Origin: Schlesneria sp.
Lineage (GTDB): Bacteria; Planctomycetota; Planctomycetia; Planctomycetales; Planctomycetaceae
Direction: 5' to 3'
Assembly (NCBI GenBank): GCA_025353525.1
Contig: JANXOO010000207.1
Location: 1-8,702 of the forward strand
DNA: 8,702 nucleotides
Shown: positions 1 through 6,896 of the stretch, one piece after another
How positions within the stretch are numbered: position 1 is the stretch's first letter
Layout of the letters: the number at the start of each line of letters is the position of its first letter
The notes under the pieces: generated by a model
Seen by the model: the letters and a program-made list of their open reading frames with translations, nothing else
What the model was told of the DNA's origin: nothing
Databases searched by the model: none
Position numbers and translations under genes: made by a program

Positions 1-1
1 C

Positions 2-493
2 GAAAAGAAGTTCGTCTGGCTGATGGAACTCCATCAATTCAGCACGAAGATTATCAATTCCGAACGACCAGCCGACGTGTTAACGGAACGCGCACGCCAC
101 TTTCTGCAAGTCGATGATCTGGACAAGGCACTGGCCGATCTTGATCGGGCGGTGGAACTGGATGCACATTCTGCCGATGCGTTGGCAACGCGAGCTGTCG
201 TTCACCTTCGCCGAAAATCGACGGAAGCCGCCAAATCAGATGCTGAAGCGGCACTGAAGATTGATGCGATTGAAGACGCATTCTCGGTCCTTGGCGACGT
301 GTATCTCGGACTGGGAAACTACGACAAGGCGATCGAGAACTTTGCCCATGCCAGGCGAATTGACGAGAGTGTCGCCGAAGCCTATTACGCCAGGTCGAAG
401 ATTCTGAAGGAAAACGGGCAGGTCGAAAAAGCCCGTGATTCACTCAATCAGTCACTGGTGCTCGATCCCGATATCGAAAGCCGGTTGCGTTGA
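2..493 (+). CDS. TPR-repeat protein, 5' end outside the window
   Basis: The C-terminal 163 residues of a tetratricopeptide-repeat protein are visible. Four helix-turn-helix TPR units follow one another, each closing with the usual acidic or Pro-like end: one around DLDKALADLDRAVELD, one around EAAKSDAEAALKID, one around GLGNYDKAIENFAHARRID and one around GQVEKARDSLNQSLVLDPD. TPR arrays are protein-interaction scaffolds, so no catalytic role can be read from this part. The frame stays open to the window edge with no stop. An internal ATG at 23 lacks a convincing ribosome binding site, so the gene probably begins to the left and may carry another domain there. The metallophosphatase gene follows after 46 bases on the same strand, so co-transcription is plausible. 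The TPR assignment is secure. The identity of the full protein is unknown. Confidence 0.85.
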   Translation, partial: EKKFVWLMELHQFSTKIINSERPADVLTERARHFLQVDDLDKALADLDRAVELDAHSADALATRAVVHLRRKSTEAAKSDAEAALKIDAIEDAFSVLGDVYLGLGNYDKAIENFAHARRIDESVAEAYYARSKILKENGQVEKARDSLNQSLVLDPDIESRLR

Positions 494-539
494 GTCCCCG
501 GCTGTATGTTCAAACGCTTTCCGAAGACGCAGAATTTCC

Positions 540-1394
540 ATGACCGTTTCAAATTTGGCCGCGAGCAGTGAAATGCTCAGGATGTCGTCAAAAATTCATG
601 GACCGATCGCGGTGATTGGCGATTTGCACGGACAGGTCGACAAACTGACCGTCGTGATCAATCGGCTGAAGCGGCTTCCGGACTTTCATCAGCGGTGGGT
701 GGTGTTCATCGGTGACTTCGTCGATCGCGGGCCGGACGTGAAAGCGGCAATCGACCTGATCCTCGATTTCAGTGGCGAGCATCCACGAACAACGGCCATC
801 ATGGGTAATCATGAATTCGCCATGTGTTCGGCGCTCGGGTGGTTACCGGGGAGTGAAAGTTCAAGCTGGAGCGAACGCTGGGTCGACCACTATAACTCGG
901 CGACGACCTTTGAGTCTTATGGCGCGGCGGTTGGCGATCTGGCCGATCTTGCAGCCAAAATACCTGCGTCGCACCGCCATTTTCTTGTCAATCTGCCGTG
1001 GTGCGTCGAGCATCCGCAACTTCTGTTCGTTCACGCGGGACTCGATCCGAATCTGCCGTTTGACGTTCAGCTTCGCATTCTGCAAAAGAAGGATTTTTCG
1101 CTGAACCGGCCGCAGTGGCTGTGCGAAAAAGCGTTCGTTGACATGGACCCACCAGCGGATTGTCCATTCACGCTCGTTTCCGGCCACGTGAAGGTTGAAG
1201 AAGCCATTATTCGACCGCGTCGCATTCTGGTCGATACGACGGGCGGAGACAGTGGTGAATTGAGTTGCGTGCTGATGCCCGAACGGCAGATCGTCACTTC
1301 TGCGGCCAACAAACGGTCAGCCCCTCCCCCTCCCTCACGACGTTCGACCTCGGCAAATGCCAGTCGATCAAGCTGGTGGAAGATATGGGGGTGA
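540..1394 (+). CDS. Metallophosphoesterase, PPP (Ser/Thr protein phosphatase-like) family
   Basis: A 284-residue calcineurin-like phosphoesterase. The dinuclear-metal motifs appear in canonical order: GDLHG (27-31), GDFVDRG (58-64), GNHE (89-92), FVHAGLDP (163-170) and SGHV (214-217). This set, especially GDxVDRG and GNHE, is that of the PPP phosphatases, which hydrolyse phosphoserine/threonine or other phosphomonoesters such as diadenosine tetraphosphate with two bound metal ions. The natural substrate cannot be told from sequence. The last 30 or so residues are Ser/Pro/Arg-rich and end in WWKIWG, a probably disordered tail. An in-frame ATG at 435 would overlap the TPR gene by 59 bases and add a Cys- and Arg-rich stretch outside the fold, so I prefer 540. 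ATGs at 573 and 582 are alternatives, because no start has a strong Shine-Dalgarno. There is no signal peptide, so it is cytoplasmic. Confidence 0.88.
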   Translation: MTVSNLAASSEMLRMSSKIHGPIAVIGDLHGQVDKLTVVINRLKRLPDFHQRWVVFIGDFVDRGPDVKAAIDLILDFSGEHPRTTAIMGNHEFAMCSALGWLPGSESSSWSERWVDHYNSATTFESYGAAVGDLADLAAKIPASHRHFLVNLPWCVEHPQLLFVHAGLDPNLPFDVQLRILQKKDFSLNRPQWLCEKAFVDMDPPADCPFTLVSGHVKVEEAIIRPRRILVDTTGGDSGELSCVLMPERQIVTSAANKRSAPPPPSRRSTSANASRSSWWKIWG

Positions 1395-1398
1395 CAGG

Positions 1399-1425
1399 GC
1401 GAGCAGGCGATATTATTCTGCTCGC
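1399..1425 (+). promoter_or_regulatory. Intercistronic stem-loop
   Basis: GCGAGCAG (1399-1406) and CTGCTCGC (1418-1425) form a perfect 8-bp stem with an 11-base AT-rich loop. It begins 4 bases after the phosphatase stop and lies wholly before the preferred start of the next gene. No T-run follows, so it is not a classical intrinsic terminator. It could stabilise or delimit the upstream mRNA, or attenuate readthrough. Its position also argues against starting the hydrolase at the in-frame ATG at 1385. Confidence 0.5.
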
Positions 1426-1459
1426 GGTCCGGAATGAAGCATACGAGGTCAACTTTGCC

Positions 1460-2038
1460 ATGAACGCACTCCGCAGCCATGAATTATTGCATCGCCGATC
1501 AAGTCGATTGCTGATCGTTGATGTACAGGAAAAACTGGTTGCCGCTCTGGAAGAGCGTGAGCAGGACCGGTTACTGGAAGCGTGCCGGTTGCTTTGCGAG
1601 GGAGCCAGACTGATGGGTGTTCCGGTCACCGCAACGGAACAGTATCCACAGGGACTTGGATCGACCGTTGACGGGCTGACGGAGTTTGTCGGCGAACGAC
1701 TGGCTAAGAAACGGTTCAGCGCTTTCGAATGTACCGAATGGCCACCGGCAGCGGAAGTTACGGACGACCGTTTCCAGATCGTGGTTGCCGGAATGGAAAC
1801 TCATATCTGTGTGCTTCAAACGGTCCTGGACCTCCTTGCAGCGGGTTACCACACGTACGTTGTGATCGACTCCGTCGCAAGTCGGGGTGGGATCGACCAC
1901 GGCGTCGCACTCGAACGGATGGCAAATTCGGGCGCGGCGATCGCAACGGCTGAAAGTGTCCTGTTCGAGTGGTGCGAGACCGCCGAAGCGTCCGAATTCA
2001 AGCAACTGAGTGAACTGATTAAAACTCGCCCCGAATGA
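1460..2038 (+). CDS. Isochorismatase-family cysteine hydrolase (ISOC1/ISOC2-like)
   Basis: A 192-residue cysteine hydrolase with the Rossmann-like isochorismatase fold. The N-terminal strand LLIVDVQEKL carries the catalytic Asp21. KKRFSAF carries the catalytic Lys (84, or 83), and GMETHICVLQT carries the nucleophile Cys117. The segment TEQYPQGLGSTV and the end, with its ESVLFEW and FKQLSELIK elements, match the animal ISOC1/ISOC2 and bacterial relatives rather than true isochorismatases or nicotinamidases. The physiological substrate of that group is generally unsettled. The ATG at 1460 has a GAGG at 1445-1448, 11 bases upstream. An ATG at 1385 would overlap the phosphatase gene and run through the intercistronic stem-loop, so it is less likely. 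It is the third gene of a same-strand run and is cytoplasmic. The family call is firm and the substrate is unknown. Confidence 0.92.
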   Translation: MNALRSHELLHRRSSRLLIVDVQEKLVAALEEREQDRLLEACRLLCEGARLMGVPVTATEQYPQGLGSTVDGLTEFVGERLAKKRFSAFECTEWPPAAEVTDDRFQIVVAGMETHICVLQTVLDLLAAGYHTYVVIDSVASRGGIDHGVALERMANSGAAIATAESVLFEWCETAEASEFKQLSELIKTRPE

Positions 2039-2047
2039 CGATAAGGT

Positions 2048-2158
2048 GACCGGCAGGAAAAGAAATACCGGTCGCTGAAAGAGGGGGACAGGCACCAGAA
2101 ACCCCCCCGGCGCGCCGAGGTCCCCGTTTTCCAGCCGGTAAATTTTCCACTGCCGGTC
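2048..2158. repeat. REP/MITE-like imperfect palindrome with GGGGGACAGGCACC motif
   Basis: Two arms of about 40 bases face each other. The outer ends GACCGGCAG (2048-2056) and CTGCCGGTC (2150-2158) are perfect complements. Inside them GGAAAA pairs with TTTTCC (2143-2148), TACCGG (2066-2071) with CCGGTA (2135-2140), and GGGGAC (2084-2089) with GTCCCC (2120-2125), separated by small insertions. The centre holds GGCACC, a C7 run and the 10-bp palindrome CGGCGCGCCG (2108-2117). From memory, GGGGACAGGCACC is a motif seen in dispersed palindromes of planctomycetes and other bacteria that carry REP-associated tyrosine (Y1) transposases. That link is inference, and no transposase is present here. Starting 10 bases after the hydrolase stop, it could also act as its transcription terminator. 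Confidence 0.6.
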
Positions 2159-2465
2159 GCCCGATACAGTGGCTGGGGTGCAGTTTGCGTCGTCTGCCGA
2201 ATGCGAGCTGTTTCAGGCCTCGGATACACTTTCGAATTCATAACCGCAAAGCCATTCTCGATTGACGGCAGGCAGTGGCGTTGAACTGACTTCAAACTGC
2301 CTTGCGAAAATGCGATGATTTGACGGTAAATCGCGGTCGTTACGCCTGTTATCGCTTAAAGTTTGGAAAGTTTTTTTCCAATATATCCAATGGAAGACTG
2401 CTCGTTACAATGCGGTTCCCACAGAAGTGACGTTCGCAGTGTGTTGCCGGGCCCTGGAAAATTGT
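2159..2465 (+). promoter_or_regulatory. Non-coding leader of the CAP-domain gene
   Basis: No convincing gene lies here. The stretch contains the hairpin at 2270-2302. It also has a TTGACG at 2320-2325, but without a well-spaced -10 box (TGTTAT at 2347 is 21 bases away). A 7-bp inverted repeat TTGGAAA (2363-2369) / TTTCCAA (2375-2381) overlaps a run of seven T. The likely ribosome binding site of the next gene is GGAAAA at 2456-2461. The promoter must lie in this region, but I cannot fix its position. Confidence 0.4.
2270..2302 (+). promoter_or_regulatory. Stem-loop in the leader region
   Basis: AGGCAGT (2270-2276) pairs with ACTGCCT (2296-2302) and TTGAA (2281-2285) pairs with TTCAA (2291-2295). 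This gives 12 base pairs with one 4-base bulge (GGCG) and a 5-base loop. There is no T-run on either side, so it is not a standard terminator. It may be an mRNA leader structure, a small RNA element or a decayed repeat. Confidence 0.45.
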
Positions 2466-4304
2466 ATGAAGTCAATGTTGGCTCAAATCCGGGAATACTT
2501 CGGAGCGTCGGCGGTCCACCGTCGCGTCCGGCAGCGTCGTGTTTCTCGCGAATACGCAGCAGAAATCCAGCAATTGGAACCGCGCGTTGTTTTCACCTCA
2601 GCCATCGTGCCCGCTGCCGTCTCAACGGTCGTGTTCCCACCCGTCGTCGCGAGTGCTGCTGATCAATACATGTTGCAACTGCTTAATCGGGGGCGAGCCA
2701 ATCCGGTGGCTGAAGCCGCACGAATGGGAATCGACCTGAACGAAGGTCTCCCTGCGGGAACCCTGGCTCCAGTCGCCCGACAGCCCTTGGCGCTGAACGC
2801 GTCGTTGCAGACGTCGATCGAAAACCATCTCGCAGATGAACTCGCTCACAACTTTTTCGGACATGTCGGCTCGAATGGCTCGACATTGGACGTCCGGGAC
2901 GTAGCGGCAGGCTACACAAACTGGATTTCAGTCGGCGAGAATCTGTCCTGGATGCCGGCAGAGGCAACTTTGAGCCTTGAAAAAAATATCGCTCAGCAAT
3001 ACGTGAACCTGTTTGTCGACCACGGTATAACCGGCCGAAGTCACCGGACCAACTTCCTCAACGGAAATCTCAGGGAAATTGGTTCTGCCATTCGTACCGG
3101 AAAATACCAGGGATATAATTCTGTACTGACGGGTGAGGAACTGGGGCTCGCGACCGGTAACCCGTTTGTGACCGGTGTTGTCTATAACGATGCTGCCAAA
3201 ACAGGTTTTTATGCGATGGGAGAAGGACTCGGCGGCGTCACCATTTCCGTGAGCGGTGCAGGAGGCATCGCCTATCGAACCACGTCAAACGCGGCCGGGG
3301 GATATCAGATACCACTCCCTGCAGGGACGTATTCGGTCGTGTTTTCCGGAACCGGAATCGCCGCTCCGATCATGAAGTCATTCACGATTGGAACACTGAA
3401 TGTGCAAGTCGATGCCAATACGAGAACGGACAAGGGCGTCACGACTCCTGTTGTCACGGCCGACCCGCTTACCCAAACGGTCAGGACCGGCACAGCGGCC
3501 GTCTTCAGTGCCACCGCCATTGGAAGCCCTGTTCCGACAGTTCAATGGCAAGTCAGCACGAACGGTGGTGTGTCGTACGTAAACATCGCCAGCGCAACGT
3601 CGTCCACTTACAGTTTCACCGGAAACGTGGCCCAAAATGGATATACTTACCGCGCTGTCTTCATGAACACACACGGTTCCGCAACGACAAAAGCCGCAAA
3701 ACTGACGGTCCTCGCCGCACCAGTCGTGACAAAAAATCCGTTGAGTCAGAGTATTACGATCGGACAGACCGCGACGTTCACGGCCGCCGCAACCGGTAGC
3801 CCGACACCGACGGTTCAATGGCAAGTTTCTACAAACGGTGGGACGACATTTACCAACATTGCCGGGGCAACCGCATCGACATATCGCGTCAGCGTCACTG
3901 CCGCTCAAAGCGGAAACAAGTACCGGGCGGACTTCTCCAATTCACAGGGGAAGGCAACGACTTCCGTCGCGACATTGTCGGCAATTGCGGCTTTTGCTGT
4001 GCCTGCCATCACCCAGAATCCGACGAGCCAAAGCGTCGTATCTAGCGCGAAAGTCACATTCGCTGCAGCGGCAACCGGTAGTCCCACGCCGACAATACAG
4101 TGGCAAGTCAGCACAGACGGAGGCAATACTTTTATCAATGTCGCCGCAGCGACATCGAAGACTTACACGTTCACGGCACTTGCTGCTCAAAATCGCAATC
4201 AATACCGGGCGGTCTTCAGTAACTCAAGGGGAAGCGTCATCACGAAGATCGCTACGTTGAGTCTCGTGGCGGCAAAAGCCCGTCTGATCAGTGTTGGCAA
4301 TTAG
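2466..4304 (+). CDS. Secreted LEPR-motif protein with CAP/SCP domain and three Ig-like repeats
   Basis: A 612-residue extracellular protein. A basic n-region (1-36) leads into LEPR (37-40), then a hydrophobic stretch (41-61) ending in a possible ASA cleavage site (62-64). This is the extended export signal typical of planctomycete surface proteins. A CAP/SCP (cysteine-rich secretory/YkwD) domain spans about 66-215, with LLNRGRANP, HNFFGHVGSNG (conserved His133), VGENL (Glu158) and a GRSHRTNFLN segment. CAP domains bind lipids or other ligands, or act as peptidases, and the role here is unknown. Residues 233-318 resemble a carboxypeptidase-regulatory-like or SdrD-B beta domain. Three Ig-like repeats of about 90 residues follow. 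A GTG at 2427 would add 13 residues with three Cys to an otherwise Cys-free protein, so ATG 2466 with GGAAAA at 2456 is preferred. The stop lies 6 bases from that of the convergent gene. Confidence 0.93.
   Translation: MKSMLAQIREYFGASAVHRRVRQRRVSREYAAEIQQLEPRVVFTSAIVPAAVSTVVFPPVVASAADQYMLQLLNRGRANPVAEAARMGIDLNEGLPAGTLAPVARQPLALNASLQTSIENHLADELAHNFFGHVGSNGSTLDVRDVAAGYTNWISVGENLSWMPAEATLSLEKNIAQQYVNLFVDHGITGRSHRTNFLNGNLREIGSAIRTGKYQGYNSVLTGEELGLATGNPFVTGVVYNDAAKTGFYAMGEGLGGVTISVSGAGGIAYRTTSNAAGGYQIPLPAGTYSVVFSGTGIAAPIMKSFTIGTLNVQVDANTRTDKGVTTPVVTADPLTQTVRTGTAAVFSATAIGSPVPTVQWQVSTNGGVSYVNIASATSSTYSFTGNVAQNGYTYRAVFMNTHGSATTKAAKLTVLAAPVVTKNPLSQSITIGQTATFTAAATGSPTPTVQWQVSTNGGTTFTNIAGATASTYRVSVTAAQSGNKYRADFSNSQGKATTSVATLSAIAAFAVPAITQNPTSQSVVSSAKVTFAAAATGSPTPTIQWQVSTDGGNTFINVAAATSKTYTFTALAAQNRNQYRAVFSNSRGSVITKIATLSLVAAKARLISVGN
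3447..4271 (+). repeat. Three tandem Ig-like domain repeats (coding)
   Basis: Three copies at residues 328-417, 419-509 and 512-602 of the CAP protein. Each copy begins with a proline-containing (N/D)PxxQ(S/T) strand and a TAxFxAxAxGSPxPT segment. Each then has an invariant WQVST(N/D)GG (Trp361, Trp452, Trp546) and a Y/F-x-N-(I/V)-A-x-A-T turn, and ends with YRAxFxNxxG and a TLxVxA strand. The spacing of 91-94 residues fits one Ig-like sandwich each. The copies have diverged in DNA, so the duplication is old. No disulfide cysteines are present. Confidence 0.85.
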
Positions 4305-4310
4305 CGGACA

Positions 4311-6893
4311 TCACATGTGTCGCGAACGGAGCCCCGCCCGACTGGCGTGCAGGCCCCGTTTTATGGCCTCGTGATCCGGATCGCGTTTTGACAGCGATTC
4401 GAAGATCGGTAACGCCAGTTCAGGTCGGGCAAAAACAAGATACAGGTCGGCCAGCGGCAGCTCGATCGCCGATTGATCGGGAAATCGCTTCGTCGCAGTC
4501 TCAAGTGTCGCGAGGGCTTTACCTGGCCAGTTTTGTTCGCGATACAGACTCGCCAGTCGTACGTGCGCCAGAGCGTTGTCGGGATCGACCGTCTCGATGT
4601 CGTCGCCAATTGTGATCGTCGATTTCGTCGGTTGCTCGATCGCCGAACTCATTCGGAGCAGCAGCAATCCGTGTCGCGCATCGTCATTCCCGTTGAGTAC
4701 GGCCAGTTCGTACCGCGATTCTGCCTGGTTGAATTCGCCGAGCAGATGGTGCAAGTGGCCGCGAAGGTAATTCGCTTCGGGATTTTGCGGCGCGTCTGCC
4801 AGAATCAGATCCGTTTCGCATTCGGCTTCAACGTACTTGAGACTTCCGATCAATCCCCTGATACGACGTATCCGCGATTCGGTCGATCGGGCGCCAATCC
4901 CGTATGACTTTTCTCGCAAACGTTCCCGCGACCGTTCGGCACCGTCGGCCAATACGCCAGCCATCGATTCCGCGTTGGGCAGCTTTCTTGCCATGTCAAG
5001 AAACCTGGCCGCATCGGCGAATTCCTCGACATCGAAAAGCAGCCAACCGAGTTCTGCACAGATCCTGACCGTCACTGTTCCCCGTTCGATCAGGTCACGG
5101 AGTACAGGAATGGCCTCCTGATTCCTGCCGGAATCCCGCAGCAATGTCGCATGTCGAATGGCCAGATCGATTCGTTGCGGCATCCGTTGCCGCGATTCTT
5201 CAATAAGCTTCAGTTGTCGTTCGGCCCAATCTGCAAACGCCGTTTTAGAGATGGCGCCTGATCGATTCGGAACAACTTCGAGGATCGTGACATCGCGTTC
5301 GCTGAAGACAACAGTCAAAGTCATCGCGGGATCGGCATCGATTTGCCGCCAGCCGAATCCGTCGCCGAACTGTCCGTTCGGAACGACCAGATACCGTGCC
5401 GAAAACGCTTCGATTTCGTGCCGCAGTTTGTCCGGAGTCATCGTCTCGAACTGGACTCGCTTCTGAAATCGATGAGATGTCGCACCGACGGCGGCGTGCC
5501 ACGTCAGAACCCGTGCGTGCGACGGCGAATGGTCGCTCAACCATTCGCCCGCTCGACGCCAGTCACTGAAGTAGAACCCTGGTATCTGCGATGTATGGAA
5601 ACTGTCACGATCACGATTGAAAGCGCGGTTGACCCCGACAATCTGAACCGAAGATGTCGATTGCCAGCCGACCATCGCCAGCATCGCCACCGCTCCGACG
5701 GTCGCGAATGATTGTTTTGATCGAGTGTGTTCCGATACCGCGCGAAGTCCGGCGGGAACGAAAGCCAACAACACGGGAACGAGCGGCCAAACAAACCGCT
5801 CGTGTCGCCAGGGCCAAACGGTCAGGCAAGCACAGTAAATGACCAAAAACAACAGGGCCAGCGAACCGCCACGAGTTCGTCGAGTCCACATGCCAAACAG
5901 TGACAGCGCCAGCACCAGCAACGCGACACTACCTGTGACTGCGGCAGGAAGCCCGATCGCTGGAAGTGGTTCGAGCGTCAACGGAGCATACCACGGTCGG
6001 TCCGATTTCAGTCCTGGAAGTATCAGTCCTGGTGCCGCGGAAACGTAAAACCAGACCGAATCCATGCCGGAAGCGAACATCGGGCCGAGTCCCCGTTCGC
6101 GAAGCCGTCCCACCAGCGACCCAACGTAGTTCTCTCCGGCAGCCTGTTTGTTTCTGATCGCGAGCAACCCCAGGCCACCTGCCGCGACGGCAACAGCCCA
6201 AAGCCATTGGAATCGTCGACGTGACATGAGACTCCAGATTCCGACTGCCGCCACGAGTGCAACACCGGCGGTCCTCAACCAGGGAGTGTATGCCAGTGCG
6301 ATGATGCCGACCGCCAGGGACAGTTTCCGTTGCCATTTCGGCCGTGCGGATCGATCGTCGGGTTCATCGATCGAAAATTGACCGAGCAACAGCAGAACGA
6401 CTAGCACCCCCAGCGTGAAGGGAACTTCCGTCAATACTTCTGTCGAGAGAACCAGAAATGCGGGGGCCGATGCAACGATGGCCGTGACGAGTAACGCGGA
6501 CCAGCCATTCGCATGCAACGCGGCCAGATGGAACACAATCCATAACAACAAGGCGCCGGCCAGCAGCACAATCCACTTGGCGGCGATAACATCGAAGGGT
6601 CTGATAGCCAGGACGGGTGTCAGCAGAAGGGGCAGACCTGGCGGCCTCCACGAATAGATGGGCGAACCGGGGATATCCGTCGCCCGATATTCGCCCGAAT
6701 CTGCGATTCCTTGTGCGTAAATCAGGTAGCGCGGACTGTCAGGGTTGAACAAATCACACTCGTTCAGCCGAAGTGCTCCGGCAACGACAAATGTCGCGAT
6801 GAGTGCCGGCAGGCAGACGCGCAAACTGACGGAAACCCGATCGTTCATTTTCGTCTCGACCAATTTGACTGCAATCAGTTGATGCGTCGACAC
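4311..6893 (-). CDS. GT-C family (GT39/ArnT-like) membrane glycosyltransferase with C-terminal TPR domain
   Basis: An 860-residue polytopic membrane protein. Residues 22-410 hold about ten or eleven hydrophobic helices. The first extracytoplasmic loop has acidic residues (CDLFNPDSPRY, Asp47/Asp52) followed by SWRPPGLPLLL. This layout is that of ArnT/PMT-like GT-C enzymes, which move sugars from polyprenyl-phosphate donors to acceptors on the outer face of the inner membrane. RHERFVWPLVP (363-373) is the conserved R-[FY]-x-x-P-x-x-P element of the family. An extracytoplasmic domain (about 420-550) follows. Residues 553-860 are TPR-like helices (for example GRNQEAIPVLRDLIERG, GEFNQAESRYELAVLNG and NWPGKALATLETATKRFPD) that may recruit partners. 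The GTG at 6893 lies 3 bases after the PilZ stop with GCGAG upstream. ATG 6848 (845 residues) preceded by GAGACGAAA is a real alternative. Donor and acceptor are unknown. Confidence 0.9.
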   Translation of the reverse strand: MSTHQLIAVKLVETKMNDRVSVSLRVCLPALIATFVVAGALRLNECDLFNPDSPRYLIYAQGIADSGEYRATDIPGSPIYSWRPPGLPLLLTPVLAIRPFDVIAAKWIVLLAGALLLWIVFHLAALHANGWSALLVTAIVASAPAFLVLSTEVLTEVPFTLGVLVVLLLLGQFSIDEPDDRSARPKWQRKLSLAVGIIALAYTPWLRTAGVALVAAVGIWSLMSRRRFQWLWAVAVAAGGLGLLAIRNKQAAGENYVGSLVGRLRERGLGPMFASGMDSVWFYVSAAPGLILPGLKSDRPWYAPLTLEPLPAIGLPAAVTGSVALLVLALSLFGMWTRRTRGGSLALLFLVIYCACLTVWPWRHERFVWPLVPVLLAFVPAGLRAVSEHTRSKQSFATVGAVAMLAMVGWQSTSSVQIVGVNRAFNRDRDSFHTSQIPGFYFSDWRRAGEWLSDHSPSHARVLTWHAAVGATSHRFQKRVQFETMTPDKLRHEIEAFSARYLVVPNGQFGDGFGWRQIDADPAMTLTVVFSERDVTILEVVPNRSGAISKTAFADWAERQLKLIEESRQRMPQRIDLAIRHATLLRDSGRNQEAIPVLRDLIERGTVTVRICAELGWLLFDVEEFADAARFLDMARKLPNAESMAGVLADGAERSRERLREKSYGIGARSTESRIRRIRGLIGSLKYVEAECETDLILADAPQNPEANYLRGHLHHLLGEFNQAESRYELAVLNGNDDARHGLLLLRMSSAIEQPTKSTITIGDDIETVDPDNALAHVRLASLYREQNWPGKALATLETATKRFPDQSAIELPLADLYLVFARPELALPIFESLSKRDPDHEAIKRGLHASRAGLRSRHM
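4325..4362 (+). terminator. Possible terminator of the CAP gene inside the opposing gene
   Basis: AACGGAGCC (4325-4333) pairs with GGCCCCGTT (4352-4360) with one A-C mismatch. The last two bases of the right arm and the next two form TTTT, then AT. It starts 20 bases after the CAP stop, and on the other strand it lies in the last codons of the glycosyltransferase gene. The loop is long (18 bases) and the T-run short, so this is tentative. Confidence 0.35.
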
Positions 6894-6896
6894 GGA

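Noticed and set aside
435..539. Longer N-terminus of the metallophosphatase from an ATG at 435
   Set aside because: It overlaps the TPR coding frame by 59 bases, adds 35 Cys/Arg-rich residues outside the fold, and has no better ribosome binding site.
1265..1459. N-terminal extension of the isochorismatase-family hydrolase (starts at 1265 or 1385)
   Set aside because: It overlaps the phosphatase gene and crosses the intercistronic stem-loop. The family fold begins just after the ATG at 1460.
2320..2352. Sigma-70-like promoter TTGACG ... TGTTAT before the CAP gene
   Set aside because: The spacer is 21 bases, too long for a standard promoter, and no -10 box stands at 16-18 bases.
2427..2465. 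GTG start of the CAP-domain gene
   Set aside because: It would add the only three cysteines of the protein and lacks the GGAAAA ribosome binding site that precedes ATG 2466.
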